A stretch of 64,000 nucleotides of DNA. Source: Onchidella celtica (Eukaryota > Mollusca > Gastropoda > Systellommatophora > Onchidiidae). Below are positions 55,146-64,000 of the stretch, in pieces. Location: assembly GCA_963931925.1 (NCBI GenBank), contig OZ007570.1, forward strand, positions 38,184,620-38,248,619, given 5' to 3'. The notes under the pieces were generated by a model that saw only the letters and a list, made by a program, of their open reading frames with translations, had not been told where the DNA came from and ran no database searches. The position numbers were made by a program, and so were the translations under genes. Every line of letters starts with the position of its first letter. Positions within the stretch are counted from its first letter, which is position 1.

Positions 55146-55545
55146 AAATATGGCGAAAAGAAAAAGTTTTATATAGCAAAGTCTCAAATAAGAAATAACA
55201 CCCAAACGATACAATAAAACACAAAGAAAAAAGGAAGGCAAAGAGCTACTGATATTTCAACACTTTTGTCAAAAAAACAACAACAACAACAACATGCAAC
55301 ACAACGACAACAACAACAACAGAAAACAAATTATATATATTAAAATAAAAGGAAAGAACAGTAAAGAACAATACAACACAGAGAGGTATGCGATCAGTGG
55401 TTGGAAATGAACGAAATGGTGTCTTGATCCATGTTTGGGCCGATGCAAAGCCTGTACAAAAATTCGCACTACCGGTACAGGTTTTGAACCTGTATGCACC
55501 TGTCAGACCCACAGTCTGCTTTCCTGCAGCCACTATAAAATAACA
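55146..55545 (+). repeat. R2 copy 10 with adjoining tRNA-like head
   Basis: R2 core GGCGAAAAGAAAAAGTTTTA, AGCAAAGTCTCAAATAAGAA, AACGATACAATAAAAC, then a (CAA)n run at 55267-55322, then a tRNA-like stretch at the right. Read on the minus strand this is the order expected of a SINE: tRNA head, body, conserved tail. Confidence 0.65.
55471..55540 (-). other. tRNA-like region (SINE head or pseudogene)
   Basis: Minus strand has TAGTGGCTGCAGGAAAGC in A-box position and CAGGTTCAAAACCTG as B box 45 bases later; the T-arm pairs perfectly (ACAGG/CCTGT). CTGTGGGTCTGACAG forms a 4-bp stem with 7-base loop at the anticodon position. The acceptor stem is not complementary. Confidence 0.5.
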
Positions 55546-55725
55546 TCCTGTATTTAACTATCCAAGTCTAATTTGAAATTTCCTACGGAAATACAGAATG
55601 GATTCCAATCCCACGTCCCTGCTGGCAGTAACATACGAGAACATAAATATTGACATTGAATCTCTCCGGATCTTGGCGGGTAAGAAGATCTCAATACTTA
55701 AACACAAATTTTTAGATGTCTTTAA

Positions 55726-55929
55726 CCCTTTAACGCCCAGAGTAAGAGACTTGGAAAGCCTTGTCCAAAACTTATGACACAGGCAAATCTATTTTAAACT
55801 AGTCAAATAAAATGCAAAAATATCGAAACAAATCTTGAATACTACGCTGCTGATAAATTAGAAATTGTATAAAAAAGAAACAACCATAAAAAAACGTGTT
55901 GCAAATATAGACCACTAGGCGCTAGAGGG
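55726..55929 (+). mobile_element. piggyBac-like MITE (TTAA-flanked) 4, young copy A
   Basis: TTAA at 55722-55725 and 55930-55933 flanks CCCTTTAACGCCCAGAG and GGCGCTAGAGG. About 97% identical to 63692-63896 (roughly six substitutions and one A-run indel by eye). Confidence 0.9.
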
Positions 55930-56025
55930 TTAAGGTAAGGAAACTACAGTAAAATGTAAGACCGTCTAATACCAGGATACGGCGGTCCTATAAATCAAGT
56001 AGTTGCTTGTTTGTGTATGTGTGCA

Positions 56026-56270
56026 CGTCACCGTTCCCTAAAACTGTACTAAACCGTTTGTTATTTTTGGCTACTTTTCAGAGGAAGCAAAACACTGTTT
56101 TATTTTAGCATAACTGATCTAGTTACGATGAATTTTTGAATGTTTGTTATTTTTTTTATTTTTCGGCTTTGAAGTCTAGAACCACGATCATTCAATGAGG
56201 CTTTGATTGTAACTGAATATAATATTAAGAAAATCGATTTTCGAATTATTGAGCTACTACAGTCTTAATG
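56026..56270 (+). repeat. Dispersed repeat shared with 13496-13735
   Basis: Partner copy with GTCACCGT(T/C)CC(C/T)TAAAACTGT, GGCTACTTTTCAGA and CTAGTTACGATGAATTTTTG. Confidence 0.6.
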
Positions 56271-56509
56271 GAGGAGGTCAAATGGGGGTGGGGTGGGGGG
56301 GGGTAAGTAAATGAGACTGTTTCAGGCTTGGATTCATAGAATATAACTGAACGGCTTTAGAATAATTATTGTGTTATATTTTAAATCTCAGTTCTGTTTT
56401 TGGCGTTCCTCGCAAGCGCATAGGTTTGTTGAGGGTTTAAATGGGAAAATCTGAGTGCGTCTCTGAGACTTGGCGGCGTACTGTAAATTATATGAACCCT
56501 GAGACGCAG

Positions 56510-56872
56510 AGCACACCGAGTAAAGTCAATTATTTTTGCCTCGGTTTTCTGAACTATGATAGAGTCAAATGGGACCTCGAGCACAAGTGAGATCAGTGGC
56601 GTGCAAAGGTTTCGTGATGCCCGGGGCTAACTCCCTGATTGTACGCCCGAAGACTCAAGTATAGAGTCTAGTACTGAGAAATGTAAGAAAGGAGGACATC
56701 TTAAATTCTTTGATTGGTTGCCCTCCCCCACCCCCCCCCCCCCCCGAAATGGATTCCAGGTGTTGTCGTCCCCTTTGCCCCTCTTTCCGTAGGCTACTGA
56801 GTGAGGCTGAGACAAGTTCGAAGTCTGAGTTAAAAACGATGTAAAACAGACGTGACTCAGAGCACCACTAGC
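56510..56872 (-). mobile_element. R3 copy 7, split by a hAT-like insertion
   Basis: CACCGAGTAAAGTCAA, TTGCCTCGGTTTTCTGAACT, AGAGTCAAATGGGACCTCGA before, and GAGACAAGTT...ACAGACGTGACTCAGAGCAC after the insert are R3 end sequences in reverse. Confidence 0.6.
56594..56799. mobile_element. hAT-like MITE inserted in R3, 8-bp target duplication
   Basis: Starts CAGTGGCGTGCAAAGG and ends CCGTAGGCTACTG. The 8-bp flanks AGTGAGAT and AGTGAGGC match at 6 of 8. The first 83 bp match 48962-49043; the right half has a poly(C) run and is unique here. Confidence 0.75.
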
Positions 56873-56934
56873 TTGACTTTCCTAAGTTTTTTCCTTTCGT
56901 CTTTTTTCAGTTGTTTTTTTCCTTTCTCCGTCCT

Positions 56935-57170
56935 GAGCGGATCTGGCGAAATTGAACGTAAGGTGAAATTTTTATACTTCTTGAAAAAATCAAAATTAAA
57001 TATTACTAAGACGATTTCAAGCAAAATATTTCAGGTGAATGCGGAAAAGTGGCTGATCTTTCATATCATACACAAATCTTCATTTTCATAGAAAGCTTTT
57101 TCTCCTTTGGTGAGGTTTTCTTAGGAATTTGGTATTTCATTTTAAGCCCAATTACGCCAGAACCGCTGAC
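56935..57170. mobile_element. TIR element shared with 54064-54287, copy B
   Basis: Left AGCGGATCTGGCGAAATTGA and right CAATTACGCCAGAACCGCT are inverted. The interior matches copy A. Confidence 0.7.
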
Positions 57171-57174
57171 ATTT

Positions 57175-57740
57175 TTCTTCTGTGCATGTTCTTATCACAA
57201 ACAATGTAGACATCGGGTAACGGCTCTCAGACAAACAGTTCAAATAGATTATTTGTTTCTCAGGTGCACACAAACTCACAGGACACACACTGGCAGACAT
57301 TTAGGCAAAAACACAGACAGCTACACGCACCACGCATTCTCTCCTTCCCTCGAAGGACTTGTCGCTGCTGTGTAGTGTAGTGAAAATACCAATAAATTCA
57401 GTCACGTCCAGGCTAAAGAGGGAATTCCTTGTTCTTGACTTTGACAATTTTCATGCACCAGGCAAACTTACACTTGCAGTCAACCTTCTCCCCAGGGAGT
57501 TGACTTTGTGAAGTGGTAGCACCACGTAATGCGTGTGTCTTTGTAACGGTGTATGAGGCGATTTCAGAATGTTTGTCTCAGGCCGTGCTCACATTGCAAG
57601 CGATTTGTCAACAAAACTGGACGACCTGACACTGTGAGAGCAGGTTGCACTTTCTCTCTGTTCTGAATTTCTCCAGGCCTCAGGCAGCACATCAAATAGT
57701 ATGAGTTTTCAAGAGAACATGCCTTACACTACAAAAAAAA
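57175..57740. other. No recognised gene
   Basis: Nothing recognised beyond a short TGTGTAGTGTAGTG word. Confidence 0.4.
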
Positions 57741-57749
57741 AAAAAGTGT

Positions 57750-57879
57750 GAGTGTGTGTGTGTGTGAAAGAGAGAGAGAGAGAGAGAGAGGGAGAGATAG
57801 AGAGAAAGAAAGAGAGAGAGGAAGAGAGAGAGAAAGAGAGAGAAAGAAAGAGAGAGAGAAAGAGACAAAGTAAGAGAGA

Positions 57880-57973
<94 letters not shown>
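57750..57973. repeat. (GA)n microsatellite
   Basis: TG start, interrupted GA/GAAA words, then a pure GA run from about 57886 to 57973. Confidence 0.98.
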
Positions 57974-57976
<3 letters not shown>

Positions 57977-58311
57977 TCTTTGACAGTTCCCAGCACATCA
58001 AAAATGAATGAGAAGATTGTACGTAATTGCGCACAAACAATAACACCCTTTGATATACGAAACGTTTTTGTGTAACTACGAATTTCAACAGCACGTCAAA
58101 GCCGGTGAATTTTCATGAGGAGGTGTGATATAGTAATAAAAGTAAAATATTATTACACATTATTTTGAAAAGTAACGATTTGTTTTGTCTGTTAGTATCA
58201 AACCCAATGGGTTTTCACGAAAATATGAATTGAAATACGAAAAACAAAACAGGGGGGGGGGGGGATGAGGGAGGGAGGAGGAGGGAATGGTGGGAATGAA
58301 TTTTTATTTAA

Positions 58312-58440
58312 TTTTGCCCGAGCAACGACCTGGTCGGCCTGCTCTTTACGATTTCCAACTGCCAAGGTATCTTTAACGTGCGCAACGTCCACACGGGCCC
58401 TCCGAATTTTTTTGTTCTTATCCGAGAAGACTAGGTACTA
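58312..58440 (-). repeat. SINE body fragment
   Basis: Body shared with the 51.1-kb SINE; includes CGCACGTTAAAGATACCTTG, GCAGTTGGAAATCG and GCAGGCCGACCAGGTCGTTG. No tRNA-like head is visible on this copy. Confidence 0.7.
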
Positions 58441-58444
58441 TGAT

Positions 58445-58985
58445 TTGCGCACGGGTTAGTTTGTTTGTTAGTGAACACATCGCAAGAAGTGATATCGTCA
58501 GGCATTAATAGAAAAGAAATATTACAATATTTGCTTAGGCATAATGGAAAACACAAAACCTGTACTTTTGGCCCTGCAGCGCCAGTCTCCCAATTCCAGA
58601 CCCTTTCTTTTTCCTAGTCTAAGCACATTGAGAACAGACAAAGTTTCACACTTCATAGTCTTAGAACTCAATCTCATCATTCAAACCAGTCCTAACCGGA
58701 AGTTGTTTTGTGAGTGTGATACAGATACCGGAACCAATCTCAATTACATTAATTTTGCCGAAAAAATAGATCGAACGCCAATGTGTCGCAACCTAGAAAC
58801 TAATACAAACGTTCTGCGAGTTATTAATTATTTTTTTAATTTTCCGTGCCGGCGACACGACGACAGTCTATTCTGAGCACTGTATAAAATCTGATGGCCA
58901 CCGAATCAGCATTAACAGAAGAGTGGCGAAGGGCGCGCTGCAATTGTCGTAAGGTTTCACTTTTATTAATATAGATTATTGTTTC
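58445..58985. other. Long unassigned open frame region
   Basis: A 110-codon plus-strand frame (58544-58876) is the longest non-repetitive one in this part. It has no domain I recognise and ends in AT-rich sequence; I do not call it a gene. Confidence 0.25.
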
Positions 58986-58994
58986 TAGTTTTTT

Positions 58995-59045
58995 AAATTA
59001 TTATTATTGTTATCATTATTATTATTATCATTATTATTATCATTA

Positions 59046-59076
<31 letters not shown>

Positions 59077-59084
59077 TATTATTA

Positions 59085-59127
<43 letters not shown>

Positions 59128-59132
59128 TATTA

Positions 59133-59172
<40 letters not shown>
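58995..59172. repeat. (ATT)n microsatellite
   Basis: ATT units with ATC and GTT variants. Confidence 0.99.
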
Positions 59173-59173
<1 letters not shown>

Positions 59174-59179
59174 GCCTCA

Positions 59180-60620
59180 TCTTCCATTTCAGTACTCTCA
59201 TTCCTCTCTGCTTCTTTCTTTCCGTCTCACCGGGACACGCGTTTGTATTTATCTTAAGTTTTATTTTTTTCAGATCAAGGAAGAAAAAAAAACAAACTTC
59301 TCTTTTAGAGGATCCATCCATTGTGCCTTAGATAATAATGGCTGGAAGATCTTTTGTTTCTCGGGGGCTTCAGCCGAAGGTTGTTGGCCCCCTGTTCTTG
59401 ATTGCTTTATGGTTGCTTGTTCCTTGTTCTTTTTCTTTCTGTTCCTTATTTCTTGTTCTTGTTCGTTTCTTGTTTCTTGTCTTTAGTGGACGCCAGATAG
59501 TTTGGAGATGAGAAGAAGAAGAAGAAGCAGGAGGAAGAAAGGCCCTGGCACTAAATCACCCCCCCCCCCCTCCCCCCAATCGTGGCTTTGTCCCTTAAAA
59601 CATTTTATATACTGCAGTTTACAACACATGCCGACAGTGTCGTGACTTTTCCCTCCGCAGAATGAAATTACGAGGAACTTGCTCTAAACGTTCTGCGGAG
59701 GGTAGTCCAGGACGCTATGTCCAATGGCATCTAATGGGCAGGGATTTAAGAATGCTTACACTTCAGGACATAACCATCTCGTAAGCATGTCTCAATGGTT
59801 ATCAATCCCTTCTCAGGTGACACTCGTCGGCACCGTGGACTCTGACAGCAGTTAATGCCTTTCCAAACAAGAGTCGCGTGCTATCTTCTGTTTGAACAGT
59901 ATATTTAATGTCATTTTATATCTCGGTATTTGAAGGGGCCCGCGGGGAATGAAAAGCAGGTTTCCATTATGTTTCTGTGTGCTTAACGCAGAGTGAGATT
60001 TGAGATCCATTTTGTCTGTTATTGTAGAATTTAAAAAAAAACTATAAGTTCTTCATTGCTTTGAAACTGCGCCTTTAAAATCTTTTGTGTCTCATTTCTT
60101 CCATTGATTTTTCATTCCCCGTCTTTCTTTCTGAAGTATGTGTATATCATTTAAAAGCTAAGAAGAGGAATTCGTTCTCTATCTCCTTCATGCGTTCAGT
60201 TTGTCCATTGTTCTTCTTACTTCTTATCTTCTCCGGCGTCTTTTTCTGTTATAGCCATTTCCACTTAGTTTCTGTCGCTTCTGTCTTTCTTTCTTTCTCT
60301 TTCTTTCTTACTCTCTCTTTCTTTCTTTTTCACCTTGTCTTTTCTTTTTCTACCCTCTTCTGCTTCCATTCATTTTGTTTCACTTTGCCAGTCTCTCATT
60401 CATGGTAAATCTTCCATTTAATTGTTTTCCTTTACCAACACACTGATCTTATTCGCTATGATCCAAAAGGATAGAGGCACGTATAGGCAGTTAGAGTGAG
60501 TGTGCCTAGCATTTTGACCGCCCAAGTCATGCTGAACAATTGAGAGTATACACCCTTTTTCACTTGAAAGGCTATATCGTGACGTCGTCGACCAACTGGT
60601 TGTTGTTGTTGTTTGTTGTT
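59180..60620. other. No recognised gene; hairpin and pyrimidine tract
   Basis: A 12-bp perfect stem CCCTCCGCAGAA/TTCTGCGGAGGG lies at 59651-59702 around a 28-base loop. GAA patch at 59512-59535 and TTTC-rich tract at 60285-60335. No domain recognised. Confidence 0.5.
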
Positions 60621-60622
60621 TT

Positions 60623-60775
60623 TCATTCTGCTTGTACCATCGAGGGCATCGCAAGAAGAAAGAGGTTTCGGTCTGCAGCCAGCTGCGTAATGCCATGGGC
60701 AATGAGAGCTTCTTTGACGCCACTTGTCCATGTCTTCCTAGGTCTTCCTCTGGCCTTGCATTCAGAGAACCGTCA
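60623..60775 (-). pseudogene. LINE reverse-transcriptase C-terminal remnant 2
   Basis: Minus strand reads RFSECKARGRPRKTWTSGVK, EALIAHGITQLAADRNLFLL, AMPSMVQAE, then a TGA stop at 60623-60625. The GRPRKTW-x(5-6)-(E/K)-L-x-x-x-G-I/L-x-x-x-x-A-x-D-R block is the C-terminal end of ORF2 in several non-LTR retrotransposon clades, so the stop may be the original one. A stop lies just upstream (before RFSECK) and no RT core is present. A different family from the 24-kb remnant, judging by the sequence around GRP. Confidence 0.8.
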
Positions 60776-61130
60776 GTTGTATGCACGATAAGCAGGCTGG
60801 TAGATCGGCATCCGATCTGGTTGGCCTATGAAAATCGGCCAGTGCGCGCCGCCAGGCCTAATCTTCCTTTTCCTATCCCACCCGCCTTTCCTTAGAGTGC
60901 CTTCCGTTTCAAAATCACTGGATGATATCAAAGGTTTTAGATCATATTATCTATGAAACGGCATGTCACTAGATTTGCGGATTAATAAAGATATCACTGA
61001 CCAGGGTGTGCTGGGTGTATCAACATGGTGTGTTATTGATAAAACTTCGATATACGACCTGTTTAACTTTAATGTACTGATAAAGAAGAAATTTTGGTTT
61101 GCTCTTTCATGTCAGTGTCTTCATAGAGTA

Positions 61131-61202
61131 AGTCTGGTGGCGCATTGAGTCAAGTCTTGTTTTGCGACAGTTTTGTCTCAATACGCGAGGTCTCTGTTTC
61201 TC
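61131..61202 (+). mobile_element. R3 copy 8, left end only
   Basis: GTGGCGCATTGAGTCAAGTC, GCGACAGTTTTGTCTCA and ACGCGAGGTCTC; it passes directly into R11 sequence. Confidence 0.6.
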
Positions 61203-61325
61203 TGCGGGTGGTTGATGGGCGCTACTGGTAGTGGTAGGACCTCCTTCTGTCCTATCCTTCCATTATTTTCTGTCTGTTGTCTTGATTTTTCAAAGCACAA
61301 AGTGGCCATTCTCGGGTCGAAGGGA
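61203..61325 (+). repeat. R11 dispersed repeat copy C
   Basis: GGGCGCTACTGGTAG, AGGACCTCCTTCTGTCCTAT, TCTGTCTGTTGTCTTG and AAGTGGCCATTCTCGGGTCG. Confidence 0.65.
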
Positions 61326-61329
61326 AAAC

Positions 61330-62290
61330 ACGATCTCTTAAGTAATTAAATCAGGATCCTGTCAACACGTAACGATATGTATCTGTACATTCTATTACTG
61401 TACCTCTCAAAATAGCAGTGAAAAGAATTGAAATTGTAACAAGAAAAAAAAAATTGAAATTATTTAAAGGGGCGAATTCTAAAGACATGTAAAAGTAAGA
61501 TTTCTTTACGGCAGAGCTGAATGATAAAACTTCTCGAAATTAGTGAAAGGTCTATTGAAAATAATTTCACTGCGTAACGGAAACTTAATGAAAGTAGTTG
61601 TTGGACCGTGGAGAAAAGAGATCAACAGTATTTGCAAAGCACAATTAGCAGGACATGTTGATCTGCATGCTCATATTTGTTCGATGACTTTGCAGTCTAA
61701 GGTACCAAACTTTCAAGAGTTGTCAGCGCTGGCGCTGGAAGATGTTTCGGTTTATTGTAAATCGACGGCAGCATGGCAAACTATCCTAAGTCGACTTTTT
61801 TCAGAAACGAGATATTAATTTGGCATGCCTATATAACCCTTGACAGTATGCAGGTTGTGTTTTTAATTTGGGGTTAAAATCTGAAAATTAACTGTTCAAT
61901 AACTTTTTGAAAATAATGTATCTATTAAATCTGCTAAGGAAAGCTTTTCAATATTTTGCTTTTCCTGAAAAAAAAAAAAAGTGTAAAAACCTAGTTCCGG
62001 TACTTTAACAAGCGGTCCTCATCAAGTGTGTAGATGCTTGAAGTCAGGCTTACCATTTTGTGATATTATTTCACGATTTTGTTATGTTATGTTTACTATT
62101 TTTGTATGCCATTTTTATAATTTTCCCAGTCATTTTACAATTTTGTATTATAATGTTTTCCGATTTCATTTGTTATTTCATTATTTTCATATGTTGTTTC
62201 AAAAATCCCATTTGGCAGTTCATTGACCCAAGGATTAAATAGATTAATAACATCATGAATAATAGCTCGTTAAGAAAGAACAATGTGGCC
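61330..62290. other. No recognised gene
   Basis: A 91-codon frame (61543-61818) shows no known domain. AT-rich with short A and T runs. Confidence 0.35.
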
Positions 62291-62296
62291 GGCGTC

Positions 62297-62430
62297 ATAA
62301 TAACAGTAGTAGAAGTTGTATTAGTGGTAACTGCAGTGGTAGAAGTAAGAGCAATTAGTAAGATTGTTATAGTGGTAGTAGTAGTTGCAGCAGTAGTAGT
62401 AGCAATAATGGTGGTCGTCGTACTGTGGGT
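62297..62430. repeat. Degenerate GTA/TAG trinucleotide tract
   Basis: Interrupted AGTAGTAG- and GTGGTAG-type words. Confidence 0.85.
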
Positions 62431-62439
62431 AGTCGGAAC

Positions 62440-62922
62440 TAGGTGTGCGAGATCTGTCTTCTCCACTAGCTGACTCAAGATAATTTTGAATCGCCCAAAC
62501 CAGTGAGACAGACATTTTTCCAGCCTTGCCAGTGCGCGGGGTCCCGTTTGATTCCATAGTTCACAGCTCAAACTAAAACTGAGACGAGACAGACTTAACT
62601 CATTCGCTACGGTAAGCCAAATATTCGGCTCGTGGACTTTCACTTCACTATGGAGAGTGAAATACTCGGCTCGAGTAGACACCGATTTTCCAACACCAAT
62701 CTCCAAGCCAACTTCTCGAAATATTGAATCCCATCCTGGTTCATTGATTTTCCTTTACTTTAATTTCCAATGTATTATGTCTTGTGTTTATACTGAGTGA
62801 AAGAAAACACATCTTTGAACTACGCCTAAATTTCAAACTGGATAGTGTTGAGAGTCCCGCCCACATCCACAAGAGTTACCGTAATGAATGACTTAACTCG
62901 GTGCGCCGTCAGCCAACGGACG
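62440..62922 (+). mobile_element. R3 copy 9, split by an R4 insertion
   Basis: TGTGCGAGATCTGTCTTC, CCAGTGAGACAGACATTTTT, GTGCGCGGGGTCCCGTTTGA and GACGAGACAGACTTAACTC, then after the insert GACTTAACTCGGTGCGCCGT ends R3. Confidence 0.85.
62602..62889 (+). mobile_element. R4 MITE, copy B, in R3 with 10-bp target duplication
   Basis: Starts ATTCGCTACGGTAA and ends TTACCGTAATGAAT (12 of 14 match when inverted). GACTTAACTC flanks both sides (62592-62601, 62890-62899). The interior matches copy A at 39773-40062 in reverse. Confidence 0.85.
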
Positions 62923-63074
62923 CAAGGAGCAGATCTCTGAATCTCTTGTGTGAACTGACAGTAAGAGTATCAGGTACGCAGAAAGATTACACTCAACAGA
63001 AAGAAAAGAAAAAAAAACACCTCGCCGATAAGGGAAGAATGCTGATAAGGGAGCATCCACAAAGAATCATGTTT

Positions 63075-63235
63075 TTATATGAGGAAAAAAAACAAAAAAC
63101 AACCCACAGAAAATCTGTGGGGTCGTAGCAAGGTTTGAAGCACTTTCTTTTTCCTTTGAGTTGTTGCATCATTTCTATATTATTTCTTTCGCGAGGCCTT
63201 GCTACATACCACTCTTTCTTTTGCCATATTTTGAC
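63075..63235 (-). repeat. R2 copy 11
   Basis: CCCACAGAAAATCTGTGGGG, GTAGCAAGGTTTGAAGCA, TTATTTCTTTCGCGAGGCCT and ACCACTCTTTCTTTTGCCAT. Confidence 0.75.
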
Positions 63236-63691
63236 ATCAGTAAAATGTACGTTCGATTGTGAGGATTAAAAAAAAAATATTTTAATTTCCCACTCCTCTA
63301 GTGTACGCTTGTCCGCTTTTCAAACGCTGGTGATAGAAAGCAGCCCCCCCCCCGCCCACCCCTTCCACGTACGAGCGTATGGTCATTAAAATTGTGAATG
63401 TCTGCGACATCATGGCACCTTGCTGTTCTGAAACTATAAGTGGCATTTGGCATGAACTATTAGACTGTTTCACTACAAACATGTTGAGTATAATCCTACA
63501 AGTTACTTTATTGAATAAAACAAAAATAAGACCAAACCTTTTAAAATGTATTGCCATAATTGAAATCCGGACAAAGGCATCCCATGTCCCGCGTAGGTAC
63601 ATAATGGATGCCCCCCTCAGGCAAATACATGTAGAATCATTGTATAGAATGCCTTTTTTTTTTAGTGTGGACTTTTTTTGTTTTTGGTTAA

Positions 63692-63896
63692 CCCTTTAAC
63701 GCCCAGAGTAAGAGAATTGGAAAGCCTTGTCCAAAACTTATGACGGGGGCAAATCTATTTTAAACTAGTCAAATAAAATGCAAAAATATCGAAATAAATC
63801 TTGAATACTACGCTGCTGATAAATTAGAAATTGTATAAAAAAGGAACAACCATAAAAAAAACGTGTTGCAAATATAGACCACTAGGCGCTAGAGGG
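63692..63896 (+). mobile_element. piggyBac-like MITE (TTAA-flanked) 5, young copy B
   Basis: TTAA at 63688-63691 and 63897-63900 flanks the same ends as 55726-55929. Nearly identical interior. Confidence 0.9.
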
Positions 63897-64000
63897 TTAA
63901 AAAATGGAACAAAGATGGTGAACATTATCTCTTAAATGTTATGTCCGCATTTAGAAATAGGGGTCAGATTTTAATGTTAGTATTGTCTAGATAAGATATG

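Noticed and set aside
58544..58876. 110-codon frame as a gene
   Set aside because: No recognisable domain and no supporting signals; kept only as an unassigned interval.

Overview
This window reads as intergenic or intronic DNA of an animal nuclear genome, not bacterial or viral. I found no intact protein-coding gene. Evidence: AT-leaning sequence with no dense open reading frames; long di-, tri- and tetranucleotide microsatellites; many poly(C)/poly(G) runs; three minisatellites; and a very high density of short non-autonomous transposons with clear terminal inverted repeats (TIRs) and target-site duplications (TSDs). The repeat style (GA, GATA and TATC/CATC arrays, hAT-, piggyBac- and pogo-like MITEs, tRNA-like SINE heads) suggests a lophotrochozoan, most likely a mollusc and perhaps a gastropod. 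That is inference; no gene fixes the taxon.

Layout. 1-10 kb: a GA/TG microsatellite, a hAT-like MITE with degenerate 8-bp TSD (1738-2149), and first copies of the families called here R1 (about 320 bp, TIR-bearing, seven copies), R2 (retroposon-like tail, eleven copies) and R3 (about 230 bp, TIR-bearing, about nine copies). 10-16 kb: the most gene-like part. It holds a pogo/Tigger-like MITE with TA TSD, two THAP zinc-finger fragments, a frameshifted remnant of an uncharacterised animal domain, and a CCAAT + TATA + ATG + GTAAGT arrangement that could be a short first exon. 16-32 kb: hAT and piggyBac-like MITEs, a TATC/CATC array, a foldback element, R1 copies, a LINE reverse-transcriptase C-terminal remnant, a 340-bp duplicated block, G-quadruplex motifs and a head-to-head R2 hairpin. 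33-49 kb: GATA arrays, a 24-bp x 39 minisatellite, a 34-bp x 9 minisatellite, a 48-bp x ~15.7 minisatellite, and a pair of paralogous repeats that shows an occupied and an empty transposon site. 49-64 kb: nested transposons, a tRNA-like SINE, GA and ATT arrays, a second LINE remnant, and two 97%-similar piggyBac-like MITEs.

The longest open frames (up to 406 codons at 36.7-37.9 kb and 374 codons at 47.8-48.9 kb) are by-products of tandem repeats whose unit lengths (24 and 48 bp) divide by three. They stay open on both strands, so I do not call them genes. The main biology visible is transposon nesting: three unrelated elements each inserted into separate copies of R3, and a 218-bp MITE inserted into a repeat whose empty relative lies 1.4 kb away. 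Repeat names R1-R14 are labels for this window only.
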